From: Cylindrodendrum hubeiense | Taxonomy: Eukaryota; Ascomycota; Sordariomycetes; Hypocreales; Nectriaceae | Length of the DNA stretch: 63,321 nt | Assembly: GCA_014621425.1 (NCBI GenBank) | Contig: JAANBB010000224.1 | Span: 1-63,321 of the forward strand | Direction: 5' to 3' | Part shown: piece after piece, positions 35,211 through 46,913 of the stretch | Layout of the letters: each line of letters opens with the position of its first letter | How positions within the stretch are numbered: the first letter of the stretch is position 1 | Position numbers and translations under genes: made by a program | Notes under the pieces: generated by a model | Seen by the model: only the letters and a program-made list of their open reading frames with translations | Database searches by the model: none | Told to the model about the DNA's origin: nothing

Positions 35211-36513
35211 TGTCGAGAGCAGGCCACAAGGACCGGATCAATTCAAGGGCGTGGGGGGACAACAACGCGGGGTTGACAAGGCTGAGGCAGACAGACGGCA
35301 AGGCTGCCCCACTGGGCAGGAGTTGAGATTCTGCTTGACTTCTTGGGCAGACCGTAATTACAACCCTACCTTAGAACTCATACATAGTAGTGTTTGGACG
35401 CGCGACACATTGGATTACAGAAGACGCGTTGTGGTTGAGCCGCACTTGACCCGACAGTGGCCACCAGCATGATTAAAGTGGTACGTACCGGACCCTTGAC
35501 GCACGGGCCACGATCAGCCGCGGTGCGGTGGGTGGTAAGAATGAGCCTCTGGAGCACGCTATGTGCACTGCATCTCCCGCAAAAACCACCATCCGCCTCT
35601 CTTTTTGTACGGAAAGGCACGTCTGTTGATAATGCAATTAACCCAAGGGACCTGCCTGAACCGGGGCGGTGAGTCAGGGAAACGCAGGGTCTGTCTCTAA
35701 ACCGGCTGACGGCGGAATGGATCCAAAATGACATGCAGCGTGTCGTGTGCTTGATGAGCAGGGCGTTGGACCGGACCCAGCCACGCCAAACGCCCGTCCC
35801 CGATTCGCACGTCGCGGGCACTGCCTTGACGGTGGAGCGAAGAGAGCGGCTGGACTGGAGCGATCTGGAAGGGGGAAAGCAATGAGGTCCTAGGTAGGAA
35901 GGGAGGTAGGGAGGTAAGCAAGTAAGTTACCTGACCTGCCTGACCAGCCTGGCCCGACCCGAACTGCTGATCCGTTTGGGTACAAAAAAGCATACCTGCT
36001 GTTGTGCTATTTGTTTCGCAGCTCGCTGCAGGTGGATTCGTCTGTTGTCGTTTTGTCGCCTTTATCGCCTCCTCAGCTGGACACCCTGCGTCTTTTTGAG
36101 TCACACTGCTCGTGTCGCCCTAACTCCTAAAGGCCCCTTTGTCTGCCTACTTAAGGAAGGTATCCGTCTGTGCCGTGTGTTGGTTTCATAGCTGCTTGCC
36201 ATTCCCTGTGACCGATTTGCGCCGTACCACATCTTGTCGACCTCCCCCGAACTTCTCCACGCCATCAGTGATTCGAGTACGTGTGACACCAAGCCGCCAA
36301 GCACAAATACCTCGCCGTCGTCTCGTTGGCCGTTGCTCTCCCGAATTCCCCTCGACTGACTGCCCACTGTCCAAGAGCTTCTGCAATCGTTAGCTACCCC
36401 GCTACCCCGCCTCCACCCATCAAGGCTCAAACACCCAAGAGCCAATCCAACCTAACGGAAAACCCATCATCAACCTACCTCTCTCAAACAAAAATATCGC
36501 CCAATTGCCCAGC
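35211..36513. other. Divergent promoter, CHL4/PDAP1-type gene
   Basis: 1.3 kb without a supported gene. It includes GGTACGTACC at 35480-35489. The right-hand 150 bases upstream of the PDAP1 start are AC- and pyrimidine-rich, a usual fungal leader composition. Confidence 0.5.
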
Positions 36514-37448
36514 ATGGTTGGAGCCCCCCCTGGAACGAGTTCGCGCGGCCGAGGTGGCAAGTTCAAGAAGTACACTCGAGGAGGTATGTCTGGAATGTCT
36601 CTTTTTTACCCCCATGGCCCATGAGCCCATCCATCTCCTGCCGACGTCAGAGGCGTCGCAAACTTCTTGTGCCCCTCCCAAACTGACGCTTTTTTCCAAC
36701 CACAGGTGGCAAGCACTTCTCTCGCGACATTCGCCCTGTCGATGCCGATGGAAACGAAGTGAGCATTTGGGCCGCCGATGGAAAGACAAAGGGCGAGGAC
36801 GATGACTCCGATGACTCTGAGGAGGACTCTGAGGAGGACTCCGACGAGGAGGAGGACAGCGAAGACGAGGCCGCCACTGCTGCCCAAGCTCAGGCCGCTT
36901 CTCGTGAAGACCGCAAGGCTGAGAAGAAGGCTCGGAAAGAGGCTGCCATAGCCAAGTCGAGGGGAAAGACCGTCGAGGTCGGCGACATGCCTTCCAGCGA
37001 CGAGGAGGACAGTGATGACGACATGCCCGTCAACCCCAACCACTCCAAGGCCTCCCGCAACCAGGCCAAGGGTACTCCTGTTGAAGACATCACCGAGGGT
37101 GTTGCCAACATGGGCGCGCCCAACAGTCGACGCGAGCGTGAAGCCTTGGAGGCGGTCGCCGCCAAGGAGAAGTACCTGCGCCTGCAGGCTCAGGGTAAGA
37201 CTGATGAGGCCAAGGCCGACCTGGCCCGTCTCCAGATCATCCGTGAGCAGCGAGCATCCGAGGCTGCCCGACGACAAGTAAGTTCACACTTGCCACCTGA
37301 AGATTCGAGACATAGTTACTGATTCGGGTTACCACAGGCGGAAAAGGAAGAGAGGGAAGAGGCTGAGAAGAAGAAGAAGGCTGATTTCGAGGCGCGAGAG
37401 GCTCGCAAGAAGGAGGCGGCGCCTAGCAAGAAGGGCAAGAAGAAGTAA
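36514..37448 (+). CDS. PDAP1-type heat/acid-stable phosphoprotein
   Basis: Three exons, 36514..36583, 36706..37277 and 37338..37448, encode 250 residues. Intron 1 is 122 nt, longer than most here; intron 2 is 60 nt. The N-terminus is a Gly/Arg/Lys-rich start ([20 protein letters not shown]). It is followed by a long acidic Asp/Glu/Ser tract (residues of about 50-75) and then the PDAP1 domain, near residues 155-235, with [20 protein letters not shown] and [12 protein letters not shown]. The tail is Lys/Glu-rich and ends SKKGKKK. Human PDAP1 (PAP1, 28 kDa heat- and acid-stable phosphoprotein) is a casein kinase substrate reported to bind PDGF-A and to influence mRNA-level stress responses; the fungal role is not established. 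The acidic Ser runs are good CK2-type sites by composition. Confidence 0.9.
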
Positions 37449-38644
37449 ACGACTCGACCGTGACTGCGGCCATGAGTCTTGCCGTGCCTTGGCTGTTAGC
37501 AAAATGGTGCCTGTTGGATGCTGCTGTATCCGAGATTTGGCGCATAGAGCAGGTGATGAGATGCTCCCTTATGATGACGAATACCACAATGTTGGCATGG
37601 CATGTCTAAGTCGGAACAAATTTCGTAGAATTTGCGTGAAGGAGTAAAGGGAGTGCCTATGGGCAGCACGTAGATGAGTGAGTGAGTCAAGATGTCTGAG
37701 GAGGCGCTGTGCAAGGGTAGTTTACTGTTTGTGTTGGAGATACCCCTGCAGAACGAGTCACATTCACCAAGAGTCATCTTGATGATTGCCAAGGCTTTCC
37801 CGGCCAGTGAGGATTCAGAAAAAATCACCTCGCTCGAGTCTTTAAATTGTCAACTGGAATTAAATCCATTACCTCGTCGCCATGGTTTGGTGGTCGATTG
37901 CGAGATGGATTGGCTCAGTGATTGAGTTGCGCAACGGCGACACTGAACCAGCAAGAAGATGGCCGACACCAGGATATGAACATTTCTAAACAAGTCATTC
38001 AAATTGAAATAAGAGAGTCTCATTGCGTTTATAACCAAGAAGTGAGATACGTGGAGCGTCGTGCTTGGTACAAGCCATTATCTATTCTGGCTTCAAGGTG
38101 ACACATATGAGCACGTGTGGGTGGGTTCACAGTGAGAATGGTAGGAGAGACTTTGCACACTGGGAAAATGCCTTGCAGGCTTTCTCGCGAATATCGAACC
38201 AGAGAGGCTTCCTGGTGCCAACAGCGAGTATTAATCCAACCAGGAGGAATTTGCCTACTGCGTGCATCATTATTTACAGCTGTTGTAACACCGAACAGAA
38301 CAGTGGTCGACTATGGGCGACACCTGTGGAGTTCTCTGTACAAACTAACGGGATGCGCTACAGTGGAGCCCCAGGCTGCGCTGGGCGGCTACGGTTTCTG
38401 GTAGCGTGCCGTCTCCACAGTTCGGACCCAGCCAAAGAGAAAAAAAATCAGTTCTGCCCGAAAAATCGTGCCTGCCGTCGTCGAATCGCCGACCGCCTCA
38501 ACCACCCGTTTTCAACCACATCTGGTCCGCTCTGCAACAAACCACGGCACCACAGTCCCGCAAAAGCAGGGTCCCGAAATTGCCTCCCGGAGCGCTGTCT
38601 GTTGCGTCTTGAACATACCGGTTCTGCTTCAACAGCCGCCAAAG
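37449..38644. other. Intergenic, PDAP1-type gene to SURF6
   Basis: 1.2 kb between two same-strand genes. It contains the PDAP1 3' UTR and the SURF6 promoter. A weak box C/D-like pair at 37571 and 37696 was considered and rejected. No open frame is supported. Confidence 0.5.
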
Positions 38645-40589
38645 ATGGAAGCCTCGCTGCAGGTCCGTTTGCTCCCTGTCCTCGTGCCCCGCCGTCGCCT
38701 AGACGGAGGCTATCACCATGAGCTGAGAAGCTGATGTATTGCCTCATAGGACCGCCTGCGCGCCCATTCCGAGGCCTTCGATGGCCTCTTGAGCCTCATC
38801 CCGGCCAAGATGTATTACGGGGAAGACAACAGCGTACGTTGACGACCCTCTCGCCCCCTGCCCATTCGATCACTGCACTTCTGTCCCCGCCACCGAATTA
38901 AGCCACAAACGACATTCCCTTCCTACGATGCATAACATGTACTGCACATGATGCGCTGCAGTCTCCGAGGCTAACTCCCAATGTTAGAACCAATGGAACA
39001 AGAAGAAGCAGTCTAAGAAGGAAGCCGCCGCCGCGCGCCGCGGAAAGCTCGACCCCGATAGCGAACTCAACCGCAACGCCAAGGAGGTAATGGATGAGCG
39101 GGCCAAGAACAAGCGCAAGCTACGTGATATGGAGAGCGAAGAGACTGCTGCTGCCCCCGACAAAGACGAGGATTGGGAGGACTACGAGCCCGTCGATGGC
39201 GTCGAGGCCGAGAAGCCCGGCGAGGGCCTGAAGTTGAAGACAGCCGATACCAACAAGAAGCAGAAGCTTAGCGAGGACGACAACAAGCCCGAGCCCCAGG
39301 ATACCGACGAGGCGACAGCCTCCAAACTTGCCAAGAAGGAGGAGAAGAAGGCGGCCAAGGAGAAGAAGAGGAAGGAAAAGAAGGAGAAGAAGGCTGACAA
39401 GATGGCCGAGAAGAAGACCACCAAGGTTGAGGAGAAGACCACCAAAGCTGAAGAGAAGACCACCAAGGCCGAGGAGCCCGAGGCCAAGCAAGAAGAAGCA
39501 CCTGCCCCTACACCTAAATCCAAGAAGCAAGCAGCCAAGAAGCAAGCAAAGGCCGCTGCTGCACCAGCATCAAAGTCCGACGATGTCGACATGGAGGATG
39601 CCGTTCCCGCCGGGGATGACTTGCAGCCTATGGATATTTCGGGTCTAGAGAAGGACGACGAGACCTCAAGTCCCGACTCCGAACCTCACTCTCCCACATT
39701 TGACACGACCCACTCAACAGCTCCTGCCGATGCTCTCGGCGAACCCGCCAGCACCACCACTTCCGTATCATCCACCATCCCTCCCTCTGAGAAACCCAAA
39801 CACATCATCATCCCCGCCGACACTTCAGCCCTCCGCGCCCGCCTCGCCGCAAAGATCGAGGCCCTCAGAGCGGCCAGGAAAGCCGACGGACCGGATGGTA
39901 AGCCCATCCGAACGCGCCAGGAGCTCATTGAGTCGCGGCGGCGGAAGCAGGCCCTGCGCAAGGCCAACAAACAGGAGATGAGGCAAAAGGCCAAGTTGGA
40001 AGATGATAAGAAGCGTGAGGAGGCTCTGGCATCCACTTCTCCCGCGGTCATGAGCCCAACCGTCGAGCTGGACGAGAAGTCAAGCAACTTCGCCTTCGGC
40101 CGCGTGGCTTTCGGCGACGGCGCCCAGCTCTCGCACGATCTCAGCTACGTCCTCAGCCAAGGCAAGAAGAAGGGCCCCTCAGACCCCAAGACGGCCCTCA
40201 TTAAGGTCCAGAACCAGAAGAAGCGCCTGGAGGATCTTGACCCCGAGAAGCGAGCCGACATCGCCGAGAAGGATATCTGGCTAACGGCCCGTCGCCGAGC
40301 TCAGGGTGAGCGCATCCACGACGACGAGGCCCTGCTCAAGCGCGCTGTTAAGCGTAAGGAGGTGGCTAAGCGCAAGAGCGAGAAGGCCTGGTCTGACCGC
40401 ACCGACGGCGTCAAGATGGCCCAGAAGGAGAAGCAACGTAAGCGTGAGGACAACCTCAAGGCGCGTCGCGACGACAAGCTCCTCCACAAGAACGGCAAGA
40501 AGAAGAAGAAGGGTGGCGTTTCCAAGCCCAAGAAGAAGGGTCGTCCGGGCTTTGAGGGTAGCCTGGGTGTCGGCGGACGCAAGAAGTAA
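38645..40589 (+). CDS. RRP14: Surfeit locus protein 6 / Rrp14, nucleolar rRNA processing
   Basis: Three exons, 38645..38662 (18 nt), 38750..38833 and 38988..40589, encode 567 residues. The tiny first exon gives MEASLQ; with exon 2 it rebuilds the conserved SURF6 start DRLRAHSEAFDGLLSLIPAK followed by MYYGEDNS. Exon 3 continues with QWNKKKQSKKEAAAARRGKL and AKEVMDERAKNKRKLRD. The middle is a highly charged Lys/Glu/Ala region with KTTK-EE repeats at about 39410-39475. The C-terminal SURF6 domain runs from about residue 260, with NFAFGRVAFGDG and later the Lys/Arg-rich end (KKKKGGVSKPKKKGRPGF). Known role: a nucleolar nucleic-acid-binding protein needed for pre-rRNA processing and assembly of both subunits. 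Exon-intron phases close perfectly, and the start is supported by family conservation. Confidence 0.95.
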
Positions 40590-41689
40590 GCCATGACACA
40601 AGGAATCGGATGAAAAGGACGGAGGCAAAAGCAAAAGTGAACGTGAAAACAAAAGCAACTCAAAAGCAAAAGCGACAAGATCTTCTTTCCTTGCTCGACA
40701 ACCGGCGCTGGCGGAGTCCACGGGGCGGAAGGGGGGCAATCCGGCGCGAAGCATTACAACACTGTACATCTGGTGTACTAGACGGCACACACACAAGCAA
40801 CTGCGCAACTGCAAATTTGGCTGGCTCGGCTCGGCGAGTTGACATTTTTCGGCATATAATGGACTAGGCATGAACATGAGCGAGCATGAGCATACAAGAA
40901 CATCCCGTGACCTTGGCCCAATGTGAAGTAGACTTAAGAACATTGTTCGTGATATGTTTTTCCCTCGCCAAGAACAATCGCCCAGAAACACGGACTTTGA
41001 GAACCAAAAAATGCTTAGAAGACACAACCGCCTATTTTTCGTATGTGTTTTTGCTTCATTACAACAGTACCGACCGAGCGACAGCAGTGGACGGACATAC
41101 AGTACGGCTACGCTCGACATTCAACTTTCCTCCTGAGAAACACCCAACACAAACACACACACATTCTCTTGCCGTACTCCCGTCCGCTTGGCTGTCTGTC
41201 TCCGTTCCCAAGTATAAATAGGTTTCAACCAAAATAAAAAAGACATAAAAAGAGGAGGCACGCAATCCACCACTAACAACGATGACGAGGCTTCACCATC
41301 TCGGCGAGCCGGAAGAGTCCCTCGTAGCTGATTTTTTTCTTAGCCAATCGGACCTCAACCAGCTACCGTATATGATGGGGACCCCGCTGCTGCCCAAGCC
41401 GAGTGATTCCTTCAACTGCTCCGTGTAGAGAGGTCGGTGTATTTAGATATGTTTTGTCGTGCCTGCTAGGTTTGAAGAGAGGCGATGGGTGAGGGCGTTA
41501 TCATGAAGTCGATGAGGGCGGCAGATGACGGAGACGAGTATGAGGTTCGAAGAGACGGAGAGTCAGGAGGAGAGGAATCGGCTTGCCATCGGCTCGGCTT
41601 AGGCGCAAGTTGGAATGGGGATGGCGTTGGTGAGAAGCCGCAGCGGAGTGCTCCTCAAGAGCACCGCACCTATGGCTCAGGCCACTTCC
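40590..41689. other. Convergent 3' region, SURF6/VPS74
   Basis: 1.1 kb between convergent stops, with A-rich stretches near 40620-40680 and 41220-41250 likely belonging to 3' UTRs. No gene supported. Confidence 0.5.
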
Positions 41690-42959
41690 TTAGAGGAGGG
41701 AGTCGAGGCGAGTGAAGACGCTCAAACAAGCGGCCACGACCTCCAGCTGCAACTCCTTATCCTTGCCAGTGCTCGAAGTGGTTTCCTGGGAAATAGAGTT
41801 AGAATCACGGTTCTGGCAAGTTTGTAGCTACTGGGATTCCTCGGCCTACCTCGACGATCACTTGGGGAAGGTTGGCTCCAATTCCGTTGCCAGTCGCCTT
41901 CTTGCCAAATGGCCACTGGCTGTAGTCAGCCAGCAGCTCATCTGTTTGGGCAAAGGCTCTCTCGCGGGCCTCGTGGCCAAGAGTCGACAGGGCATTCTCG
42001 AGGACATTGGCGGCATAGGCGGCGCAGACCATGGAGAGACTGCGTAGGTAGCGGAACTCGAGCGACTCGGGGAGGAACTGGCTACCGTTGAGTACAACAG
42101 TGCGCTGGGTCAGGATATTGCGAACTCGGCGGCGGATCTCCTCCTTGGCGCCACCGTCGGCGACGGGGTGGGTAGCCATGTCGAAGAGGAGGAAGTTGCG
42201 TTTCTCGGTGCGGAGGATTCCCTTGTCAACAAGGCCCTTGGCGAGGCGTTCTCGAACCTGCTTGAGCTGGTATCCAATCTTCATCAAGTTCCATGTCTCG
42301 CCTGGAGGTTGAAACAGGGGGCGTCAGTGACAAAGTCCGGACAGGACAGGAGGGGGGAGGTGTAAGTACCGCTCATGAGGTCGATCCAGGAGCTGACGCT
42401 CATCTTTTCGCTCTGCTTCATCATCTTGAGGGCCTCGTCGAGGAGGACCTCGCCGGTGAGGGTGTCATCGATGACTTCGATGTTGCGGTCAGCAAGGGGC
42501 AACCGCCGCCTCGAGGCGTCCTTCTCCATGGCGATGCGGCCTCGGAAGGCCAGCTCGAGGACGATGCATCCTCGGAGGGCGTAGGAGATGTTATCGTTCC
42601 AGAAGGAAAGGTAGCCCTGTGGTTGAGCCCGCAGCGGTTAGCGCTAGATTCGTCTAGGGAAACATGGCATGTGTCTCTCGTTGTGCGCGTACCTGCTTGT
42701 CCTTGAGGCCAAGCAGCAGCACCTCCTCCATGAGGGTGAGTTTGGGCTGCTTGCTCCGCTCAGCGCTCTCGCTAATGTCTCGAGGATCGAAGGCGATCTT
42801 GTGGCCATTCTCGCCGCTCTCGTAGCTAGTCTCGGGGCCAGCGTCGCGGGCGTTGGACGAAGGGTTCCTGGCTCCGGCGCCGTTGCTGGAGTCGCCCTCG
42901 TTGGAGGCAGCCCCGGTGCCGCCGCCGGCACCGCGACGTCGCGTCAATCCCGACGACAT
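41690..42959 (-). CDS. VPS74: Golgi phosphoprotein 3 homologue, Vps74
   Basis: Four exons, 42959..42693, 42616..42370, 42301..41850 and 41785..41690, join to 353 residues; introns are 76, 68 and 64 nt. After a short N-terminus with an Arg cluster (LTRRRG), which in yeast Vps74 helps bind coatomer, comes a disordered Gly/Ser stretch. The GPP34 domain then begins at about residue 70: [76 protein letters not shown]. The last exon encodes 31 residues ending [17 protein letters not shown], matching the family C-terminus. Known role: a peripheral Golgi protein that binds PI4P and COPI and retains glycosyltransferases in the Golgi, here probably relevant to cell-wall mannosylation. Four-exon structure and start are firm. 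Confidence 0.96.
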
Positions 42960-45175
42960 TTCGAGTGAGGGTGTGTGGATGGTATGGAGAGGGTGAGGGC
43001 GAAGACGGAGGGCGTGGTAGTGTCGGCTGGCGAGATGCGGTCGGAAGGACTGTCCGACGTGACTGAAGCTGATCCTGACCTGGGGGGCTAGTTTGCGCGT
43101 TCAGAATTTAGGGGTGCTGGACTGGGTCCTGGTCGTTAGCCTAGGAGCCAGTGGGCGGCGGTGGGCTGTGGGCAGTGGGCTGTGGGCGGTGGGCTTTGTA
43201 CGGAGAACCGATAGGTACGTAGTCCACCGGGAGTGACCGGTGAGACAAGGGGAGGGATTGCTCGCCCGGGAGATACTCACTGCTTGCTTGCTTGATTGAT
43301 TGATGAACTGTCTTTTTTTCTAGGGGCTCCTGGTGAGCAGGGATGGTGTAGTAGCTCGTGTGGCACCTAGTAGCTCGTCGACTCTGGGCCCTTGAAGGTG
43401 AGGGAGATCGCCTTTCGACAGACGCAGGGATGGCCCGCAGATATGATATTGGAACTTTGGGTAAAGTCTCTCTCCTGAAGTAACAGCTGATTGATTGACG
43501 TTGGAGGCTTGACCCGGGATGGCAATCGTTGCTGGCTGCAAGAGATTGGTCAGGCGTGAGAGTGCGGAGCGGCCAGTAAGATTTTCCGCGCGCACCAGGC
43601 TGAGGAGGCTGAGGAGGCTGAGGCTGGCTGGAACAGTGGAAGGGTGCGATGAGGATAGGGTGACAATGGGAAGGAAGTAAGGATGGTTGGGGAGGATTCT
43701 CCAAGATTGCCCCAAGCGAGGCAAGGGGGCAGAATGGTAGATGATCTCGTTGATAATCCTGGAGACCTGGATACTACATATTTTTTTCTTTTACCGACAT
43801 GGAGGGGAAAATGGTGGACTTCCTCTCAACCGATCATAAGTACCTCCTCTTCACAAGGCAGCCAGAAAAGGAGGCTCCTGGTGCAATCGATGTCGCGTGG
43901 CAGCACCTCATAGCTCCCTTCAACAACAGTGACACCACACTAACGCCCCCCCTTTTATAGGTCGGTAGGTATGTAGGCAGTACAACTTCTGCTGCTCAAT
44001 ACCCACCAAACACAAGGCACCATAGTTCCCAAGTCTCATGTACAATATACTATCTCGGGAATCAAATTGCGTCCTTTTGTAGTCCAACTCCAGGCTGTAA
44101 CTTATGGCTGGCCAGTCTTTCAGTTGTTTCACCGCCGGCGTGACAGCAGTGCAGATGCCAAAATGCCGAAGACCCAGTTTTGGTAACCGCCGAGGGACCC
44201 ATGAGCTTAGCATGGTGCACGGACCATCGACCATACCAACCTAACAGGTACCTACCTAATTACCCATCGTCCTATCCAGCCAGCCAGGCCGACTTATGTA
44301 ATCCTGGCTCGCAAGGGGTCGTGCCCCAACTACACCTCCCCACCAACTTCATTCCTCATCATCAACGACCTACGACCAACGACCAACTGCCAAGGGCTCT
44401 CTCCCCGCCTCCGTCGATCATTTTCTCTGGGTTCTCTTTCTTGACCCTCACTCTATGCGACACCCTCATAGCCTGAATTCCTTCCTGCCTCTGATTGACC
44501 GCCAATTATGCCTTGCTTTGCACGTTCCTCGTGCCCCCACCTTCCAGATCCGACGACATGCGACCCGATACCTCATCCGCGAGCCACACCCGTGTGAAGA
44601 TTTCGAATACCGCGATATCCTATCTTCCTGAAACTTGTCTCTCGGTTTCGATTTATATGGATAAGTCGCAATGTCGAGACCCAAGTGACTACCCAATCTA
44701 TGGTTGACATCCCTCAAGGGACACCTGAAGTCAGGTGCGACGAATAGGGGCTTGCAGTCCATATGGTATTGAACGACTGATCCCGAGCGCCGCAATTAAG
44801 CATGAGGAGTCTTGTGCCCCTGACAAACTGGAAGTCTCATTCTCCTGGAACGCAATAAAGCATTGATCACGCTCAAGCTTTGTGGATGAGAAGTTGATGT
44901 ATCCGTGCTCGGCACAGGTTGTGAACTTGTCATCTTTATCCAAGTTCTAGTCGCAGCCAGTACTTGATTTCCTTGTCCAGTCAGGTGTTTCTGTACTTAT
45001 TCAGTCACTGGATGGTTCTGGCGTTTGGGTTTTCCTGGCTTGGGACTACACTAGCCATGTTCAAAGAGGTTGACAACTGCCCGCCACCTGGCAGTCACGT
45101 TTGCAGCTGGTACAGCACACATACCCTTATAGGGTAAAATTTGATGGACTGTAATAACAGCGGGCGAGTCCCTGC

Positions 45176-45245
45176 GACGGCCGGTGGTCGAGTGGTTAAA
45201 TGTCCGCGTTGCAGCCCTTGTTTCGGGAACACCTGGGTTCGCCCA
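45176..45245 (+). other. tRNA-like sequence, degenerate (A box and B box)
   Basis: TGGTCGAGTGG at 45185-45195 fits the Pol III A box, and GGGTTCGCCC at 45235-45244 resembles a B box, about 50 bases apart as in Ser/Leu tRNAs. The 5' GACGGCC finds no pairing 3' acceptor strand, and the T arm has only a 4-base loop. So this is not a working tRNA; it may be a tRNA pseudogene or the head of a SINE. Confidence 0.35.
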
Positions 45246-45617
45246 GCTTAGTACTGGAACAAGTCCTGACAACGCAGACATTTGCCATTCGAGCCACCCC
45301 CGTACGACAAACTCACCCTCAGAAACACCACCAACCCCTGGCCAGTCTGCCTAGCTCGACCCTTCGGGGGGGAGCTGCGCGGCGTCCGAGGTTGGGTACT
45401 GGTGCAAAGAAATATCCAAGGCGAAAGCTGGACGCGCTGTAGTACCGCCGCTGAGAGTGGTAGCAGGGCGCAAAATACCGGCCTCGGTCATTTTCTTTTT
45501 GGGGAGGTTTCAGGTTCGAGTGAATGCATCTTTTTTCTTTTTAACCTTTTGTTTCCTATTGGGAGAAGAATATTATTTAATATACTATGACTGGAGCGCA
45601 CTTTTATTCTTACTGCG

Positions 45618-45690
45618 TTTTGACTGTAGCAGAGTGGTTAAGTGATGGAGTGTCTTTGGATGTGTGCTTGTGAGGTTCCCTTTTGGCGTT
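45618..45690 (+). other. Second tRNA-like fragment
   Basis: TAGCAGAGTGGTTAAG (A-box-like) is followed about 45 bases later by GAGGTTCCC, a truncated B-box resemblance. It lies about 440 bases from the fragment at 45176 in the same orientation. Stems do not form a cloverleaf by eye. Confidence 0.25.
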
Positions 45691-45878
45691 TGATAGAAGA
45701 AGCAAGGTTCCGACTTGGGGTTCTTGTTCCCGAGAGCCCTTGGGCTTGATGCACATGTAACACTGTCGTACCTTTGTATCTTTTGGTATTTATTGTACAC
45801 TCTATACACGCACACCCAATTTTATGGAGACTATATTGTCTGCCATCTTCAATTCTATCGTACAATTAAAACCATTCT

Positions 45879-46913
45879 TTAGGCTTGCGAGGAGTTCATG
45901 CTCCCTATGCTTTGCTTCCATAGTTCATCAAAGTTGATTTTCTCGTCCTCAAACAACTCCCGGATCTTCCGGGCTGCGGCCTCTTGCTCGTCGGGACCAA
46001 AACCCTCTGGTCGCGTTGACTCAAACTGCACAACCTCCACCCAGCGATAGAACAAGTCCTCCTTGCCCATGGCTGTGAGGGTATCTCGGAACGCAAACAC
46101 CTGGCGGCGGCGCTCGTCTTCGCCAGACGCCTCACTGACCTTCAGGTCGTAGGACATCCAGCCGTAATCACGGTGGTGCACGAGGACGAGGTTCCGGAAG
46201 GCCTCGATGGCGATGTCCTTCTTGTCGACGAGGCTGTGGGCGTGTACCATTTCGGCCCAGTCCAGGTCCCACTGGCCGTTCATCAGGAGGTAGCCTGTCT
46301 TCTGCTCTTGCAGGATGGGCGACGTGGCCTGTTGAAGGTACGTTAACAGGATGGTCTTTGAGTCCTTGTCGGTGAAGATATCCTTGAGAAGTTGGTCCCA
46401 ATCACGGCTGCGCCGAACGTAAATCTCTTTGGGTCGGAAACCGATCTGCCATCGCCACTGGCAAGGGTTGCCGTGGGCCTGTCCAGCGGCGAACTCGATG
46501 GGCCACGGCCAGACGAAGACGAACAGGACGAAGTCGAAGAGCATGGTTATTGCACGCTTGCCGACCTCCCAGCCGCCCTCAGACCATGTCGCATCCGTGG
46601 CTGTCCAGGTCGTCTCATTGGGGTGGCCCATCGCTGAGGCGACGAGCTTGAAGTACCAGGGCAAAATCCAGAACATGCGCAGAATGAAGAGGAGCACAAC
46701 GCAGATGTTCATGCCCACGGGCACGAGGAATATCTTGCGCTTGAAGTCAGCGGGCTTCGTGTCGATGTGCGTGATGTAGATGTGCTTCTCCGACAGGGTG
46801 CTGATGAAGGGCTCCAGGACTTCCGGGGGCTGCTTGAAGGGTAGAGGGGGGGCTCCATCCTTTGGCTTTGGCTGGGCCTGTTTGCCCTTTCCTGCTCGTT
46901 TGGCGGGTGCCAT
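45879..46913 (-). CDS. Conserved-looking membrane protein, function unknown
   Basis: Single exon, 344 residues, starting at the ATG at 46913; the frame stays open upstream only from a TTG. I do not recognise the family. The N-terminus is basic (MAPAKRAGKGKQAQPKPK). Residues of about 35-60 contain HIYITHIDTKPADFKRKIF, then a strongly hydrophobic stretch (about 63-92, one or two passes), and another membrane segment near residues 120-145 (ITMLFDFVLFVFVWPWPIEF). The remaining 200 residues are soluble-like, with many Trp and Asp, for example WDLDWAEMVHAHSLVDKKD and HHRDYGWMSYDLK, and an acidic helical tail. No signal peptide is visible, so an ER, nuclear-envelope or mitochondrial membrane protein with a large C-terminal domain is plausible. 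It shares a 544-base promoter with the mitochondrial IF2 gene. Codon use and integrity argue that it is a real gene. Confidence 0.85.
   Translation of the reverse strand: MAPAKRAGKGKQAQPKPKDGAPPLPFKQPPEVLEPFISTLSEKHIYITHIDTKPADFKRKIFLVPVGMNICVVLLFILRMFWILPWYFKLVASAMGHPNETTWTATDATWSEGGWEVGKRAITMLFDFVLFVFVWPWPIEFAAGQAHGNPCQWRWQIGFRPKEIYVRRSRDWDQLLKDIFTDKDSKTILLTYLQQATSPILQEQKTGYLLMNGQWDLDWAEMVHAHSLVDKKDIAIEAFRNLVLVHHRDYGWMSYDLKVSEASGEDERRRQVFAFRDTLTAMGKEDLFYRWVEVVQFESTRPEGFGPDEQEAAARKIRELFEDEKINFDELWKQSIGSMNSSQA

Larger units (their letters stand above)
42960..45878. other. 2.9-kb intergenic region with tRNA-like fragments
   Basis: Lies between the VPS74 start and the stop of the membrane-protein gene. 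No open frame is convincing. The left kilobase is GC-rich and repetitive (GGGCTGTGGGC at about 43160; GAGGCTGAG at about 43600). The right kilobase is AT-richer and holds two stretches with tRNA A-box and B-box resemblance, listed separately. Confidence 0.5.

Noticed and set aside
37571..37699. Possible box C/D snoRNA (ATGATGA at 37571, CTGA at 37696) downstream of the PDAP1-type gene
   Set aside because: Terminal stem is at most four pairs with a gap, length is high, no clear internal boxes and no obvious rRNA complement; short motifs occur by chance.
38834..38987. Long second intron of SURF6 as a snoRNA host
   Set aside because: At 154 nt it is long enough, but no box C, D, H or ACA arrangement is visible.
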